This document shows positions 15,883 to 23,757 of a stretch of DNA of 64,000 nt, one piece after another. The translations under genes were made by a program, and so were the position numbers. Location: contig NZ_CP070619.1 in assembly GCF_017068395.1 (NCBI RefSeq), forward strand, positions 5,828,001 to 5,892,000, read 5' to 3'. The stretch is from Rhodococcus pseudokoreensis. GTDB lineage: Bacteria > Actinomycetota > Actinomycetes > Mycobacteriales > Mycobacteriaceae. Each line of letters starts with the position of its first letter. Position 1 is the stretch's first letter. The notes under the pieces are model-generated. The model saw only the letters and a list, made by a program, of their open reading frames with translations. It did not search any database and was not told where the DNA came from.

Positions 15883-17025
15883 ATGACCATCGAATACGAA
15901 TTCGAGCACCAGCAGTTCCGGGACAGCGTCCGCAGCTTCGTTCGCGAGCGGATCGTCCCGCGGCACGAGCAGTGGGAGAGCGAAAGCTGCCTCGACCCGG
16001 CACTGTTCACCGACGCGGGTAAGCAGGGCCTGCTCGGCTTCCCGGTCCCCGATGCGTACGGGGGTCCCGGCGTCGAGGACTTCCGCTACAACGCGATCGT
16101 CATCGACGAGGTCAACCGGGTGGGTGCCGCCGCCGCGGGTATCGCGTTCTCCCTCCAGAACGACGTCGTGCTGCCGTACCTGACGGACATGACGACCGAG
16201 GATCAGAAGGCCCGGTGGCTTCCGGGAACCGTCACCGGGGAGACCGTCCTCGGGATCGCGATGACCGAGCCCGGCACCGGCAGCGACCTCACGGGCATCC
16301 GCACCACGGCGGTGCGCGACGGCGACCACTACGTGGTGAACGGCAGCAAGACGTTCATCTCCAACGGCCAGAACGGCACGCTGTTCGTCGTCGCCGTGCG
16401 CACGTCGCCGGACAAGCACAAGGGGCTATCCCTGCTCGTCGTCGAGTCGGACACGCCCGGGTTCTCCCGTGGCCGCAACCTGGAGAAGATCGGGCTGCAC
16501 GCCCAGGACACCAGCGAGCTGACGTTCACCGACATGCGTGTTCCGGTGGCCAACCTGCTCGGGGAGGAGGGGCAGGGTTTCTATCAACTCGTCCACAACC
16601 TGCCGCAGGAACGGCTGTCCCTGTCCGTCGGCGCCGTCGCGGCCGCCGAAGGAGTCCTCGAGCAGACGCTGGCGTACGTGAAGGAACGCAGCGCCTTCGG
16701 GCAACCGATCGCCGGATTCCAGAACACCCAGTTCGTTCTCGCGGAACTGGCCACGGAACTCGACCTGGCCCGCACCTACCTCGACGACTGCATCCGGCAG
16801 CACGTCCGCGGGGAGCTGACAGCGGCCCGTGCGGCGCGGCTCAAGTGGTGGACCACCGAACTGCAGGTCCGCGTCGCCGACCGGTGCCTGCAACTCCACG
16901 GCGGGTACGGCTACATGCGCGAATACGCGGTGGCGCGCGCGTTCGTGGACGCGCGGATCCAGACCATCTACGGCGGCACCACCGAGATCATGAAGACGAT
17001 CGTCGCGAAGGATCTCGGTATCTGA
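15883..17025 (+). CDS. aliB: Acyl-CoA dehydrogenase, probable cyclohexanecarboxyl-CoA dehydrogenase
   Basis: A 380-residue acyl-CoA dehydrogenase beginning 11 bases after the ligase. It has 'GIAMTEPGTGSDLTGIRTTAV' and 'LHGGYGYMREYAVARAFVDARIQTIYGGTTEIMK'. As at 4310, the YEGT glutamate is missing (YGGT) and the base is expected in 'NLPQERLSLSVG', the LCAD/IVD position. The ligase-dehydrogenase pairing is the AliA-AliB arrangement, so it is the better candidate for the first ring desaturation. The order of action of the two dehydrogenases is inference. Confidence 0.82.
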   Translation: MTIEYEFEHQQFRDSVRSFVRERIVPRHEQWESESCLDPALFTDAGKQGLLGFPVPDAYGGPGVEDFRYNAIVIDEVNRVGAAAAGIAFSLQNDVVLPYLTDMTTEDQKARWLPGTVTGETVLGIAMTEPGTGSDLTGIRTTAVRDGDHYVVNGSKTFISNGQNGTLFVVAVRTSPDKHKGLSLLVVESDTPGFSRGRNLEKIGLHAQDTSELTFTDMRVPVANLLGEEGQGFYQLVHNLPQERLSLSVGAVAAAEGVLEQTLAYVKERSAFGQPIAGFQNTQFVLAELATELDLARTYLDDCIRQHVRGELTAARAARLKWWTTELQVRVADRCLQLHGGYGYMREYAVARAFVDARIQTIYGGTTEIMKTIVAKDLGI

Positions 17026-17064
17026 CACGGACCGGACGACGGTTCCGGTCCCGCGCGGGATACT

Positions 17065-17080
17065 GTGAATACCCATTCAC
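17065..17080. promoter_or_regulatory. Candidate TetR operator 3 (TGAA-N6-TTCA)
   Basis: GTGAAT and ATTCAC flank four bases, a perfect inverted repeat with the same TGAA-N6-TTCA core as 11283 and 12544. It lies 35 bases before the TetR start, where it would serve autoregulation. Confidence 0.6.
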
Positions 17081-17114
17081 CACAGGTTCTGCCACCAAGG
17101 AGAGGTCATCTGTC

Positions 17115-17777
17115 ATGGCGAAGGACACGTCCGCCCTTCCACTCGACGAGGCGGTCCGCGCCGTCCGCGTCAGCTCGCGTCGACGTCAGGTGCTCGACGC
17201 CGCCGTCACGGTGATGCAGCGGACCGGGTTCCATCAGATGTCCATGCAGGCGCTCGCCGACGAGGCGCAGGTGAGCGTGGGGCTGATCTACAAGTACTTC
17301 GGCGGCAAGGAGGAGATCCTCCTCGCCACGATCGTCGACATCCTCGACGCGTTCCGCGATCAGCTCGAGCCCGCGATGGACGCCGCGGGAACCGACCCCA
17401 TCGAGCGGCTGGCCGCCGGTTTCCGGCGGTTCGTCGAGATCGTCGACGAGAATCTGGACGCCGTCGTGCTGACCTACCGGGAGAGCCGGACCCTCGACCA
17501 GGACGGGCGTGAGCGGATCAAGGAACTCGAGGTGGCGACGTCCAAGCCGCTCCACGACGCCCTCGAGGCCGCGATCGCCTCCGGGATCGCCGGCGACCTC
17601 GACGTCGACCTGACGACGTTCGACATGATGATGCTGGCGCACGGGTGGGCCCTCAAGCACTGGCATTTCGCGTCCCGGTACACCGTCGACCAATACATCA
17701 CGGCGCAAACACGATTCATTCTCCGCACCGTCCTGTCGGATCGGAGCGCCGCGGCGTACCGGCACCTCACCGAATGA
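17115..17777 (+). CDS. TetR family regulator of the alicyclic acid operon
   Basis: A 220-residue TetR protein. The DNA-binding domain is at about residues 20-70 ('RRQVLDAAVTVMQRTGFHQMSMQALADEAQVSVGLIYKYFGGKEEIL'), followed by a helical ligand domain. It ends the operon that starts at 11363, and it has one of three matching inverted repeats in its own promoter. It most likely represses the operon until an acyl-CoA intermediate binds, as other TetR regulators of acyl-CoA degradation do. Its stop overlaps the ATG of the following gene. Confidence 0.9.
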   Translation: MAKDTSALPLDEAVRAVRVSSRRRQVLDAAVTVMQRTGFHQMSMQALADEAQVSVGLIYKYFGGKEEILLATIVDILDAFRDQLEPAMDAAGTDPIERLAAGFRRFVEIVDENLDAVVLTYRESRTLDQDGRERIKELEVATSKPLHDALEAAIASGIAGDLDVDLTTFDMMMLAHGWALKHWHFASRYTVDQYITAQTRFILRTVLSDRSAAAYRHLTE

Positions 17778-18373
17778 CCCGTTGGCGTTTCGACGGTGAG
17801 ATCACCGGACTGGGCACCGGGTCGGGTGTCCGCATCGTCGTCGGCCACTGGTCCCGATCGCCGCTGGGGGAGTTCACCGACGTGATGGTCGAACACGCCG
17901 ACGGCCTGCGCATGCTCCTCGCACCGTCGGACGCCGTCCGCGATTTCGTCACCGCGACGTACACCTTCGACCGGACGGTGATCACGCCCGTCCACTACAC
18001 GCGGTCCGGCGACACTCGGACGGTCCGGGCAGGCGACCTGCACGTGCGGTTCGAGGTCGGGAACCGCACCCCGCTCGGACGCCTGCTGAACATGGTGCCG
18101 CGGACCGTCGCGAGCGCGCCGTGGTTCTGCGCGGTCAGCGACCCGATCGCCCGCGTCGTTCTCCGCGGTGTGCGCACCCGTGGCACCGCGGGCAACGGGC
18201 GTCGCGAGTTCTACGGCGCCGTCGACCAGCGGCGGCTGGCCGGAATGTCCGCCACCTGGTGCGGCGAGAACCTCGGCGCCCTGACGCCGGTCGATCCGCC
18301 CGTCCGGTTCGGGTTCGGCTCGACCCCGCGGACCCCGGCGGTCACATCGATCGTCACGACGATCGACGGCTAG
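17774..18373 (+). CDS. Hypothetical protein, conserved actinobacterial type
   Basis: A 199-residue protein starting at ATG 17774, overlapping the TetR stop by 4 bases (ATGA), so it is translationally coupled. It has no membrane segment or signal peptide. Visible landmarks are 'GHWSRSPLGEFTDVMVEHADGLRMLLAPSD' and 'YTFDRTVITPVHY', with alternating polar/apolar stretches that suggest a beta-rich fold. No family was recognised. Linkage to the TetR gene does not by itself prove a role in alicyclic acid use. Confidence 0.7.
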   Translation: MTRWRFDGEITGLGTGSGVRIVVGHWSRSPLGEFTDVMVEHADGLRMLLAPSDAVRDFVTATYTFDRTVITPVHYTRSGDTRTVRAGDLHVRFEVGNRTPLGRLLNMVPRTVASAPWFCAVSDPIARVVLRGVRTRGTAGNGRREFYGAVDQRRLAGMSATWCGENLGALTPVDPPVRFGFGSTPRTPAVTSIVTTIDG

Positions 18374-18603
18374 TCGAAGAGCGTGGGGGACTCTCCCGGC
18401 TGATCGCGGGCGGGCGGTTCGACTTCGCCCGCCGGGCTCGTCGCCTTGTGCACCACGGACAGCGTCGTCGTCCGGACCGACAGTCGATGTCCGTCGGGAT
18501 GCTGCAGCGAAGCCATGCCCTTGCTGACCTCGATGACCAGCCAGGGGCCGGCGTGACCGGACGCCTGCACCAGATCACCCACCTGTATCTGTACGGCTAC
18601 CAC
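18370..18603 (-). CDS. Small hypothetical protein
   Basis: A 77-residue protein from GTG 18603, which is preceded on the reverse strand by GGGAGG at good spacing. The first 50 residues ('VGDLVQASGHAGPWLVIEVSKGMASLQHPDGHRLSVRTTTLSVVH') look like a small SH3-like beta barrel; the tail is polar and Pro-rich. Its stop codon shares the bases CTAG with the stop of the convergent gene ending at 18373. Function unknown. Confidence 0.6.
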   Translation of the reverse strand: MVAVQIQVGDLVQASGHAGPWLVIEVSKGMASLQHPDGHRLSVRTTTLSVVHKATSPAGEVEPPARDQPGESPTLFD

Positions 18604-18712
18604 CGCGTCCTCCCAAGGTCTACTGCATCGGCCTGTGCCCAGCGTAGCGACATCGGCCGGTGTCAGCCGACTGACCGGAGTAAGCCGTCGAGGCGGGGAG
18701 GGTCACCTCGAT

Positions 18713-20401
18713 ATGATGCACATCGAGGTCTGTCCGATAACTCCACGACTGATCCGAGCAAGCACGATGACGCGACAGTGGTCACGGTGGTCAATCGGAG
18801 CGCTGTCGCGGCGCGACGCCGCCTCCTCGTTCGGGGCTGTCGACGCGGACACGCGAGAGATGCCTGCGCGTCTGATAGCGCTCCTGGTGCGCCCGACCAC
18901 GCCGCCGCTGTGGCTGGGAATCGTGGTCGCCGCCACCGTGATCACCGTGGAAACCGTTGTGGTGCACCAGCTCGACACGGTTGCGCCGCAGAACGCCTTC
19001 GGTGCGGTGTTCCTGCTCGGAGTCCTGGTGGTCTCGGCCCGCTGGGGATTCGTGCTGTCGGTGATGACGACGTTGGTGAGCGCAGTCGTCTACGTCTACT
19101 TCCACCTCCAGGTGGCGGGGTCCCTGCTTCCGACCAAACCCGGCGACTGGGTGGCCGTCCTGGTCTTCCTGCCCGTCGCGCTGGTGGCCAACCTCATGGC
19201 CGGTCAGGCCAGGTTGCGGACCGCCGAGGCTGTCCTGCGCCGGCGCGAGGCCGAGGCCAGCCGCGACGAACTCGGGATCCTCGCCGCACACCAGGCCGCA
19301 TTGCGCCGAGTGGCGACACTGGCGGCGCGTGGGGTGAGTCCACCGGAAGTGTTCACCGCTGTCGCCGAGGAACTCGCGCTCTGGCTGCACGTAGTCAACG
19401 CCGTGCTTCTTCGCGACGACGGGGACGGCACGGGCACGTTGGTCGCCGTGCGATACGAGCCGGGGATCACCGGGATGTCTGTCACCGGGGACAAAATCCC
19501 GATGGAGGGCGACGACGTCGGGGCGATCGTTCTCCGCACCGGCCGTGCCGCCAGGATCGACAACCACGAACACGTCGGCGGGGAAGTCGCGACCCGCATT
19601 CGCGAAGGCGGCTTCGGATCGATCGTGGGAGTCCCGATCGTCGTGGACTCCCGGGTGTGGGGTGCGGCGATCGTCGGATCGCGGCGCGCCGAGCCGCTGC
19701 CACCGGACACCGAGGCGCGACTCGGTGACTTCGCCGATCTCGTCGCGACCGCGATCGCGAATGCGGTGACCCGTGCCGAACTGCTCGCCTCGCGCGCGAG
19801 GATCGTCGCGGCCTCCGACGAGGCCCGGCGTCGCCTGGAACGCGATCTGCACGACGGGGCTCAGCAGCGACTGGTGTCGCTGGGGCTCGAGGTGCGGATG
19901 ACGGAGGCATCGGTGCCTGCCGAATGGGTGGACGTGAAGGAGCAGTTGTCGGCCGTCGCGTCGGGGCTGAAGGGGGTGTCGGAGGATCTGCGCGAGCTCT
20001 CGCACGGAATCCATCCGGCGATCCTGTCGAAGGGAGGGCTGGGATCGGCGGTGCGGACGCTGGCGCGTCGCTCGGCGGTCCCCGTCACCCTCGACGTCGC
20101 CATTGAGGACCGCTGCGCGGAATCGGTGGAGGTAGCCGCCTACTACGTGGTCGCCGAGGCGCTCACCAACGCCGCCAAGCACGCGCGAGCCTCCGAGGTG
20201 CACGTGTCCCTGGGAACGGAGGACGGCGCCCTGCACCTCGTGATCCGGGACGACGGCGTCGGCGGTGCCTCGTCCGCCGCGGGCTCCGGGCTCCTCGGAT
20301 TGCAGGACCGGGTCGAGGCCCTCGGCGGCCACCTGCGGATCACGAGCCCGCCGGGTCACGGCACCACTTTGGACATCACCATCCCGGTAGCCGGCGAGTG
20401 A
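18713..20401 (+). CDS. Membrane-bound GAF sensor histidine kinase (HisKA_3 type)
   Basis: A sensor kinase of about 562 residues. Three or four hydrophobic segments in the first 150 residues resemble the KdpD-type DUF4118 membrane domain ('LWLGIVVAATVITVETVVV...FGAVFLLGVLVVSARWGFVLSVMTTLVSAVVYVYF'). A GAF domain follows, then the phosphoacceptor 'RRLERDLHDGAQQRLVSLGLEV' and a GHKL ATPase ('EALTNAAKHARA', 'DDGVGG', 'GSGLLGLQDRVEALGG'). Such kinases pair with NarL-type regulators; the genes at 20466 and 20863 are the obvious partners. ATG 18713 follows GGGGAGGG; ATG 18767 is an alternative. Confidence 0.88.
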   Translation: MMHIEVCPITPRLIRASTMTRQWSRWSIGALSRRDAASSFGAVDADTREMPARLIALLVRPTTPPLWLGIVVAATVITVETVVVHQLDTVAPQNAFGAVFLLGVLVVSARWGFVLSVMTTLVSAVVYVYFHLQVAGSLLPTKPGDWVAVLVFLPVALVANLMAGQARLRTAEAVLRRREAEASRDELGILAAHQAALRRVATLAARGVSPPEVFTAVAEELALWLHVVNAVLLRDDGDGTGTLVAVRYEPGITGMSVTGDKIPMEGDDVGAIVLRTGRAARIDNHEHVGGEVATRIREGGFGSIVGVPIVVDSRVWGAAIVGSRRAEPLPPDTEARLGDFADLVATAIANAVTRAELLASRARIVAASDEARRRLERDLHDGAQQRLVSLGLEVRMTEASVPAEWVDVKEQLSAVASGLKGVSEDLRELSHGIHPAILSKGGLGSAVRTLARRSAVPVTLDVAIEDRCAESVEVAAYYVVAEALTNAAKHARASEVHVSLGTEDGALHLVIRDDGVGGASSAAGSGLLGLQDRVEALGGHLRITSPPGHGTTLDITIPVAGE

Positions 20402-20465
20402 ACGACGGGCACCCGCGGTATTTACCTGCTAGCGGGAATGCGTAGCAGGCGGTATCGGGTCGACG

Positions 20466-20885
20466 ATGGAGGGCATGGTGTTGCAGCCCGGTCGTCCACG
20501 ATGCCTGATCGTCGATGACAGCCTTTGTTTTCTGGACACTGCCCGGCGACTGCTCGAGCAGCAGGGCATCCCCGTGATCGGCACGGTGTCGAACAGCGCC
20601 GACGCGGTGCGGACGGCCGCGGAACTGCAGCCCGACGTCATTCTGGTCGACGTCGAACTCGGCGCGGAGAGCGGATTCGACCTCGCGCAGCGACTCGACG
20701 AGTCGTTCGCAGCGGCGGTGATCCTGATTTCCACGCACGCCGAGCAAGACCTGGCCGACCTGATCTCCGGGAGCCCCGCGGTGGGATTCGTGTCGAAGAC
20801 CGAGCTGTCGTCGGACGCCGTCCGGGATCTGCTCCGCGCTGACCGGGATCGCGTGGCTCCGGTCAGCGAGCCTCGAGAAAGGTGA
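20466..20885 (+). CDS. Receiver-only response regulator
   Basis: A 139-residue CheY-like receiver domain with no output domain. The acidic pair is in 'CLIVDDSLCFLDTARRLL', the phospho-accepting Asp in 'DVILVDVELGAESGFDLA', the Thr/Ser in 'AVILISTHAE' and the Lys in 'AVGFVSKTELSS'. It follows the kinase gene by about 65 bases in the same direction, so it is its probable phospho-partner or phosphate sink. The last 23 bases overlap the end of the convergent NarL-type gene on the other strand. Confidence 0.88.
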   Translation: MEGMVLQPGRPRCLIVDDSLCFLDTARRLLEQQGIPVIGTVSNSADAVRTAAELQPDVILVDVELGAESGFDLAQRLDESFAAAVILISTHAEQDLADLISGSPAVGFVSKTELSSDAVRDLLRADRDRVAPVSEPRER

Positions 20886-21540
20886 CGACCGCGAGAACCC
20901 GTCGGTGATCGTCGCCGGTCTCCGGGAGGTTCAGTTTCGTCAGGATGCTGCGAACATGTTTCTCGACGGTTCCCTCGGTGACCCACAGTCGGCGGGCGAT
21001 GCCGGCATTGGACCGTCCTTCCGCCATGAGGGCCAGGACCTCCCGCTCCCGCGTGCTGAGCGCCGCGAGCGGGTCGTTGCGCCGACGGGCGGAAACCAAC
21101 TCCTGCACCAGCGCCGGATCTACGACGGACGCTCCCGCGGCGATGCGCTGCAGGGTGTCGATGAAGTCGTCGACGTCGGTGATGCGGCTCTTGAGCAGGT
21201 AGCCGATTCCCCGGCCGCTGGCCAGTAATTCCATCGCGTGCTCGACATCGGCGTGCGCCGACAGCACCAGGATGCCGACCTCGGGGAACTCTTCGCGTAT
21301 CTCCCGGGCAGCGTCGAGGCCCTCGGTGGTGTGGGTCGGTGGCATCCGAATGTCGACCACCACCAGGTCGGGCGTTCTCTCGCGGACCAGTTCGAGGAGG
21401 GTGGTTGCGTCGCCGGTCTGCTCCAGGACGTCGAAGCCGGAGCGGGTGAGCAGGCTCGCCACACCCTCGCGGAGCAGGACGTCGTCCTCGGCCAGCATCA
21501 CCCGTATCGGGGTCTTCGCCGGAGGGTCGGATTCGGCCAT
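20863..21540 (-). CDS. NarL/FixJ-type response regulator (LuxR HTH)
   Basis: A 225-residue two-domain regulator. The receiver ('VMLAEDDVLLREGVASLL', Asp in 'LVVVDIRMPP', Lys in 'GYLLKSRI') spans about residues 12-130. The LuxR helix-turn-helix spans about 155-215 ('LSTREREVLALMAEGRSNAGIARRLWVTEGTVEKHVRSILTKLNL'). It is convergent with the receiver-only gene and overlaps it by 23 bases. The nearby kinase at 18713 is the likely phosphate donor. Confidence 0.9.
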   Translation of the reverse strand: MAESDPPAKTPIRVMLAEDDVLLREGVASLLTRSGFDVLEQTGDATTLLELVRERTPDLVVVDIRMPPTHTTEGLDAAREIREEFPEVGILVLSAHADVEHAMELLASGRGIGYLLKSRITDVDDFIDTLQRIAAGASVVDPALVQELVSARRRNDPLAALSTREREVLALMAEGRSNAGIARRLWVTEGTVEKHVRSILTKLNLPETGDDHRRVLAVVTFLEAR

Positions 21541-21829
21541 CGTCGACCTCGAGTTTCCCCGTCGTCCGTGAGAAAGCGCCCGATCACCGTCGAAGTGATC
21601 GATTTCGAGGGTACGTCATCGGCACCCCGCCGACACGCCACAACGCGGTCCTGCACACGGCGGCCGGTAATGGAATTGCAGCTACCTGGAAGACCGAGAT
21701 TACGGCTGGTAGCACCCGCAACCACCTGCTGGCTGTGGCGACTCCGGGACGTGTTCGGACGAAAATTTACATCAATGGTCGATCGATCATCAACCCGATC
21801 ACAGCTCCAGAAAACGAAAGGTGAGAACA

Positions 21830-22114
21830 ATGAACAAGCTCGCAATCCGCGCGGCCATCGCCGCAGCCGCAATCGCACCCCTCATCGCCCTCGGCGCCGG
21901 AACAGCCTCCGCGGCAACAGCAACCGACAGCGTCGGTAGGCCCGTCGCCCGGGTCGTGCCGGATGCGGGGCCCGTCACCGACGTGCCGCAGTCGGGCTTC
22001 CCCTGGGGCTGGCCGGGAACCTACGGGCCCGAGCGGGTGGAGTCCGGCCCGTTCCTCGGTGGCTTCGGCGGTTTCGGCCACTTCGGTGGGTTCGGTGGCC
22101 ACGGCATGTTCTAG
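21830..22114 (+). CDS. Secreted small protein with Gly/Phe-rich C-terminus
   Basis: A 94-residue exported protein from ATG 21830, preceded by GAAAGGTGAG. A signal peptide of about 29 residues ends in 'GTASA-AT'. The mature part is Pro/Val-rich and ends in a low-complexity run of Gly, Phe and His after residue 76 ('FLGGFGGFGHFGGFGG'). No known domain is seen. The 289 bases upstream, between the NarL start and this gene, contain no other gene I can support. Confidence 0.7.
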   Translation: MNKLAIRAAIAAAAIAPLIALGAGTASAATATDSVGRPVARVVPDAGPVTDVPQSGFPWGWPGTYGPERVESGPFLGGFGGFGHFGGFGGHGMF

Positions 22115-22172
22115 CTCGCGGTCGTATTCGACTCGGCTACATGCACGTTCGAGACCACTCTCCGGAGGCCGG

Positions 22173-22478
22173 TCAGCGCCGCCCGCCGGAGCGGGTTCGG
22201 CGGGCGTGGCGTCGGCGGTCGGCCTCGGTCATCCCTCCCCAGATTCCGTATGTTTCGTCCGCTGTGAGGGCGTGGTCGCGGCACTGGGCGAGCACCGGGC
22301 ACTCTTCGCAGATCTGCCGGGCGTTGGCCTCGCGGCGGGCACGGGCTTGGCCGCGTTCGCCGTCGGGGGAGAAGAACACCGACGATGCGACTCCGCGGCA
22401 CGCGGCCACCTCGCGCCACTCCGCGTGGTGGGGTGCGGCCACGGGGGCCCGTATTCCTGACGTTTCTGCCAACAGCAC
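22173..22478 (-). CDS. WhiB family transcriptional regulator
   Basis: A WhiB-like iron-sulfur protein of about 101 residues. The four cluster-binding cysteines are in 'AACRG' and 'ICEECPVLAQC', followed by the family turn 'GIWGG' and a basic C-terminal tail ('RRRHARRTRSGGRR'). The GTG at 22478 has GGAAGGAC at ideal spacing; ATG 22514 would add 12 residues but has a poor ribosome site. WhiB proteins act in the cytoplasm with sigma factors as redox-sensitive regulators. The specific subclass is not assigned. Confidence 0.9.
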   Translation of the reverse strand: MLLAETSGIRAPVAAPHHAEWREVAACRGVASSVFFSPDGERGQARARREANARQICEECPVLAQCRDHALTADETYGIWGGMTEADRRRHARRTRSGGRR

Positions 22479-22678
22479 TGCGGTCCTTCCGTTCCCGGCC
22501 CGTGGACGATCCATGTGCCGGGAAACAGATATCGTTTTTATTCATGTGAGTGTCGGTATCGGTTACGTCCGTTGCCGGATAACAAACCGTACGACCCGTT
22601 TGAAGGATATACCGGATAGGCCCCGGGTGTGCCACTAGGTCGGGCGTCCAGCAGTGCCTGCCCGCCGATGCCCGCTGG

Positions 22679-23596
22679 TCAGGGGAGGGCCGCGACGACG
22701 AGCGAGGCCATCGCTCCGTGCCCTTCATGGGTGGGGTGCAGGGGCATCGTGAACGACCGGGGGATGAGGCCCTCGAACCAGCGTCGATCGGGTCCGGCGC
22801 ACGCATCGTGCCCCACCGCGGCGGCGGCCACGTCGACGAACCGGGCGCCGTTCGCGCGTGCCGCATCGGCGAGAACGTCGTTCATTCTCACGAAGAACTG
22901 CACGACGAAGGCGGCGTCGGCGTCGCTCGTGGGGACGTAGGGCCAGCAACCGCGGTCGCCGAAGATGCCGCCGTGACCCACCAGGAGCACGGTTGCCGAG
23001 GGGGACTTCGCGGCGATGGCGGCCAGGGTCGCGGACACCTTCGGGCCGAGCACGGTGAGGGCGTCGTTCATGCGCCGGGCCGTGGTGGCGTCAGAGCGAC
23101 ACTTCGCGTCGAATCCAGGAGCGGGCGTGTAGCAGGGCTCGACCAGCGACGACCATGCGATGTCGTTTCCGCCGATGCTGACGGTGACGAGCGTCGTGTC
23201 CGGCTGGAGCGCCCCGATCTGCGTTGGCTGCGGTCCGGTCACGGTGAATTGCGGTGTTGTCGTGATGTTTTCGGTCTTCGCGGCCGCGCAGGCCCGGCTG
23301 ACGTACGATGCCGCACTCAGGGTGTCGGCGACGATCTGCGGGTACGCGTCGGATGTGCGGAAGCATCCGTCCCGAATCGACAGCAGATCCTGAGGCGACC
23401 CGGTGGCTCGCGAATCCCCCAACGCGACGTACCGGACGGCGGAGTCCGGCGCGGCGTCGGCCACCGCCGGATGCGAGCACGGGAGCGCGAGCGCCACCAC
23501 GCACGCGGCGAGGATCGAGGGCAGGCCCGGCTTCACGGGAACACTTCGAGGACGACCGGGTGGTGCAGGCCCGGCGGGTTTTTCGTCATCACTCAT
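22679..23596 (-). CDS. Secreted SGNH/GDSL-type hydrolase
   Basis: A 305-residue exported esterase or lipase. A hydrophobic segment near residues 26-47 acts as signal or anchor. Then come block I 'YVALGDSRATG' (nucleophilic Ser), block III 'VTVSIGGNDIAW' and the terminal 'LHPTHEGHGAM' with the catalytic His. Six cysteines in the mature part suggest three disulfides. The arrangement matches actinobacterial extracellular lipases of this family. Gene neighbours do not suggest a substrate. Confidence 0.88.
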   Translation of the reverse strand: MSDDEKPAGPAPPGRPRSVPVKPGLPSILAACVVALALPCSHPAVADAAPDSAVRYVALGDSRATGSPQDLLSIRDGCFRTSDAYPQIVADTLSAASYVSRACAAAKTENITTTPQFTVTGPQPTQIGALQPDTTLVTVSIGGNDIAWSSLVEPCYTPAPGFDAKCRSDATTARRMNDALTVLGPKVSATLAAIAAKSPSATVLLVGHGGIFGDRGCWPYVPTSDADAAFVVQFFVRMNDVLADAARANGARFVDVAAAAVGHDACAGPDRRWFEGLIPRSFTMPLHPTHEGHGAMASLVVAALP

Positions 23597-23757
23597 CTTA
23601 TTTCCGCCTGCCGGATATCGCCTGACTTCGGCGGACCCGGTTTTCTACGCGTCGTGGAGATCGCGCACTTCGCGTCACGCTGAGTCCAATCGGTGACATC
23701 CACCCCGGCGTCGTTGAAGGCTGAACCAAGAACCTGAGGCGAATTCAAAGGGGACTT

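Noticed and set aside
4310..17025. Loss of catalytic glutamate in two acyl-CoA dehydrogenases (YEGT to GGT)
   Set aside because: Both proteins carry the alternative glutamate in PQERL as in long-chain and isovaleryl-CoA dehydrogenases, so they are not inactive.
17645..18373. Longer start for the gene after TetR
   Set aside because: The extra 43 codons lie inside the TetR gene in another frame; ATG 17774 with the 4-base overlap is better.
21951..22114. Gly/Phe repeat run as a silk- or PPE-like domain
   Set aside because: The low-complexity stretch is only about 18 residues long, too short to assign a repeat family.
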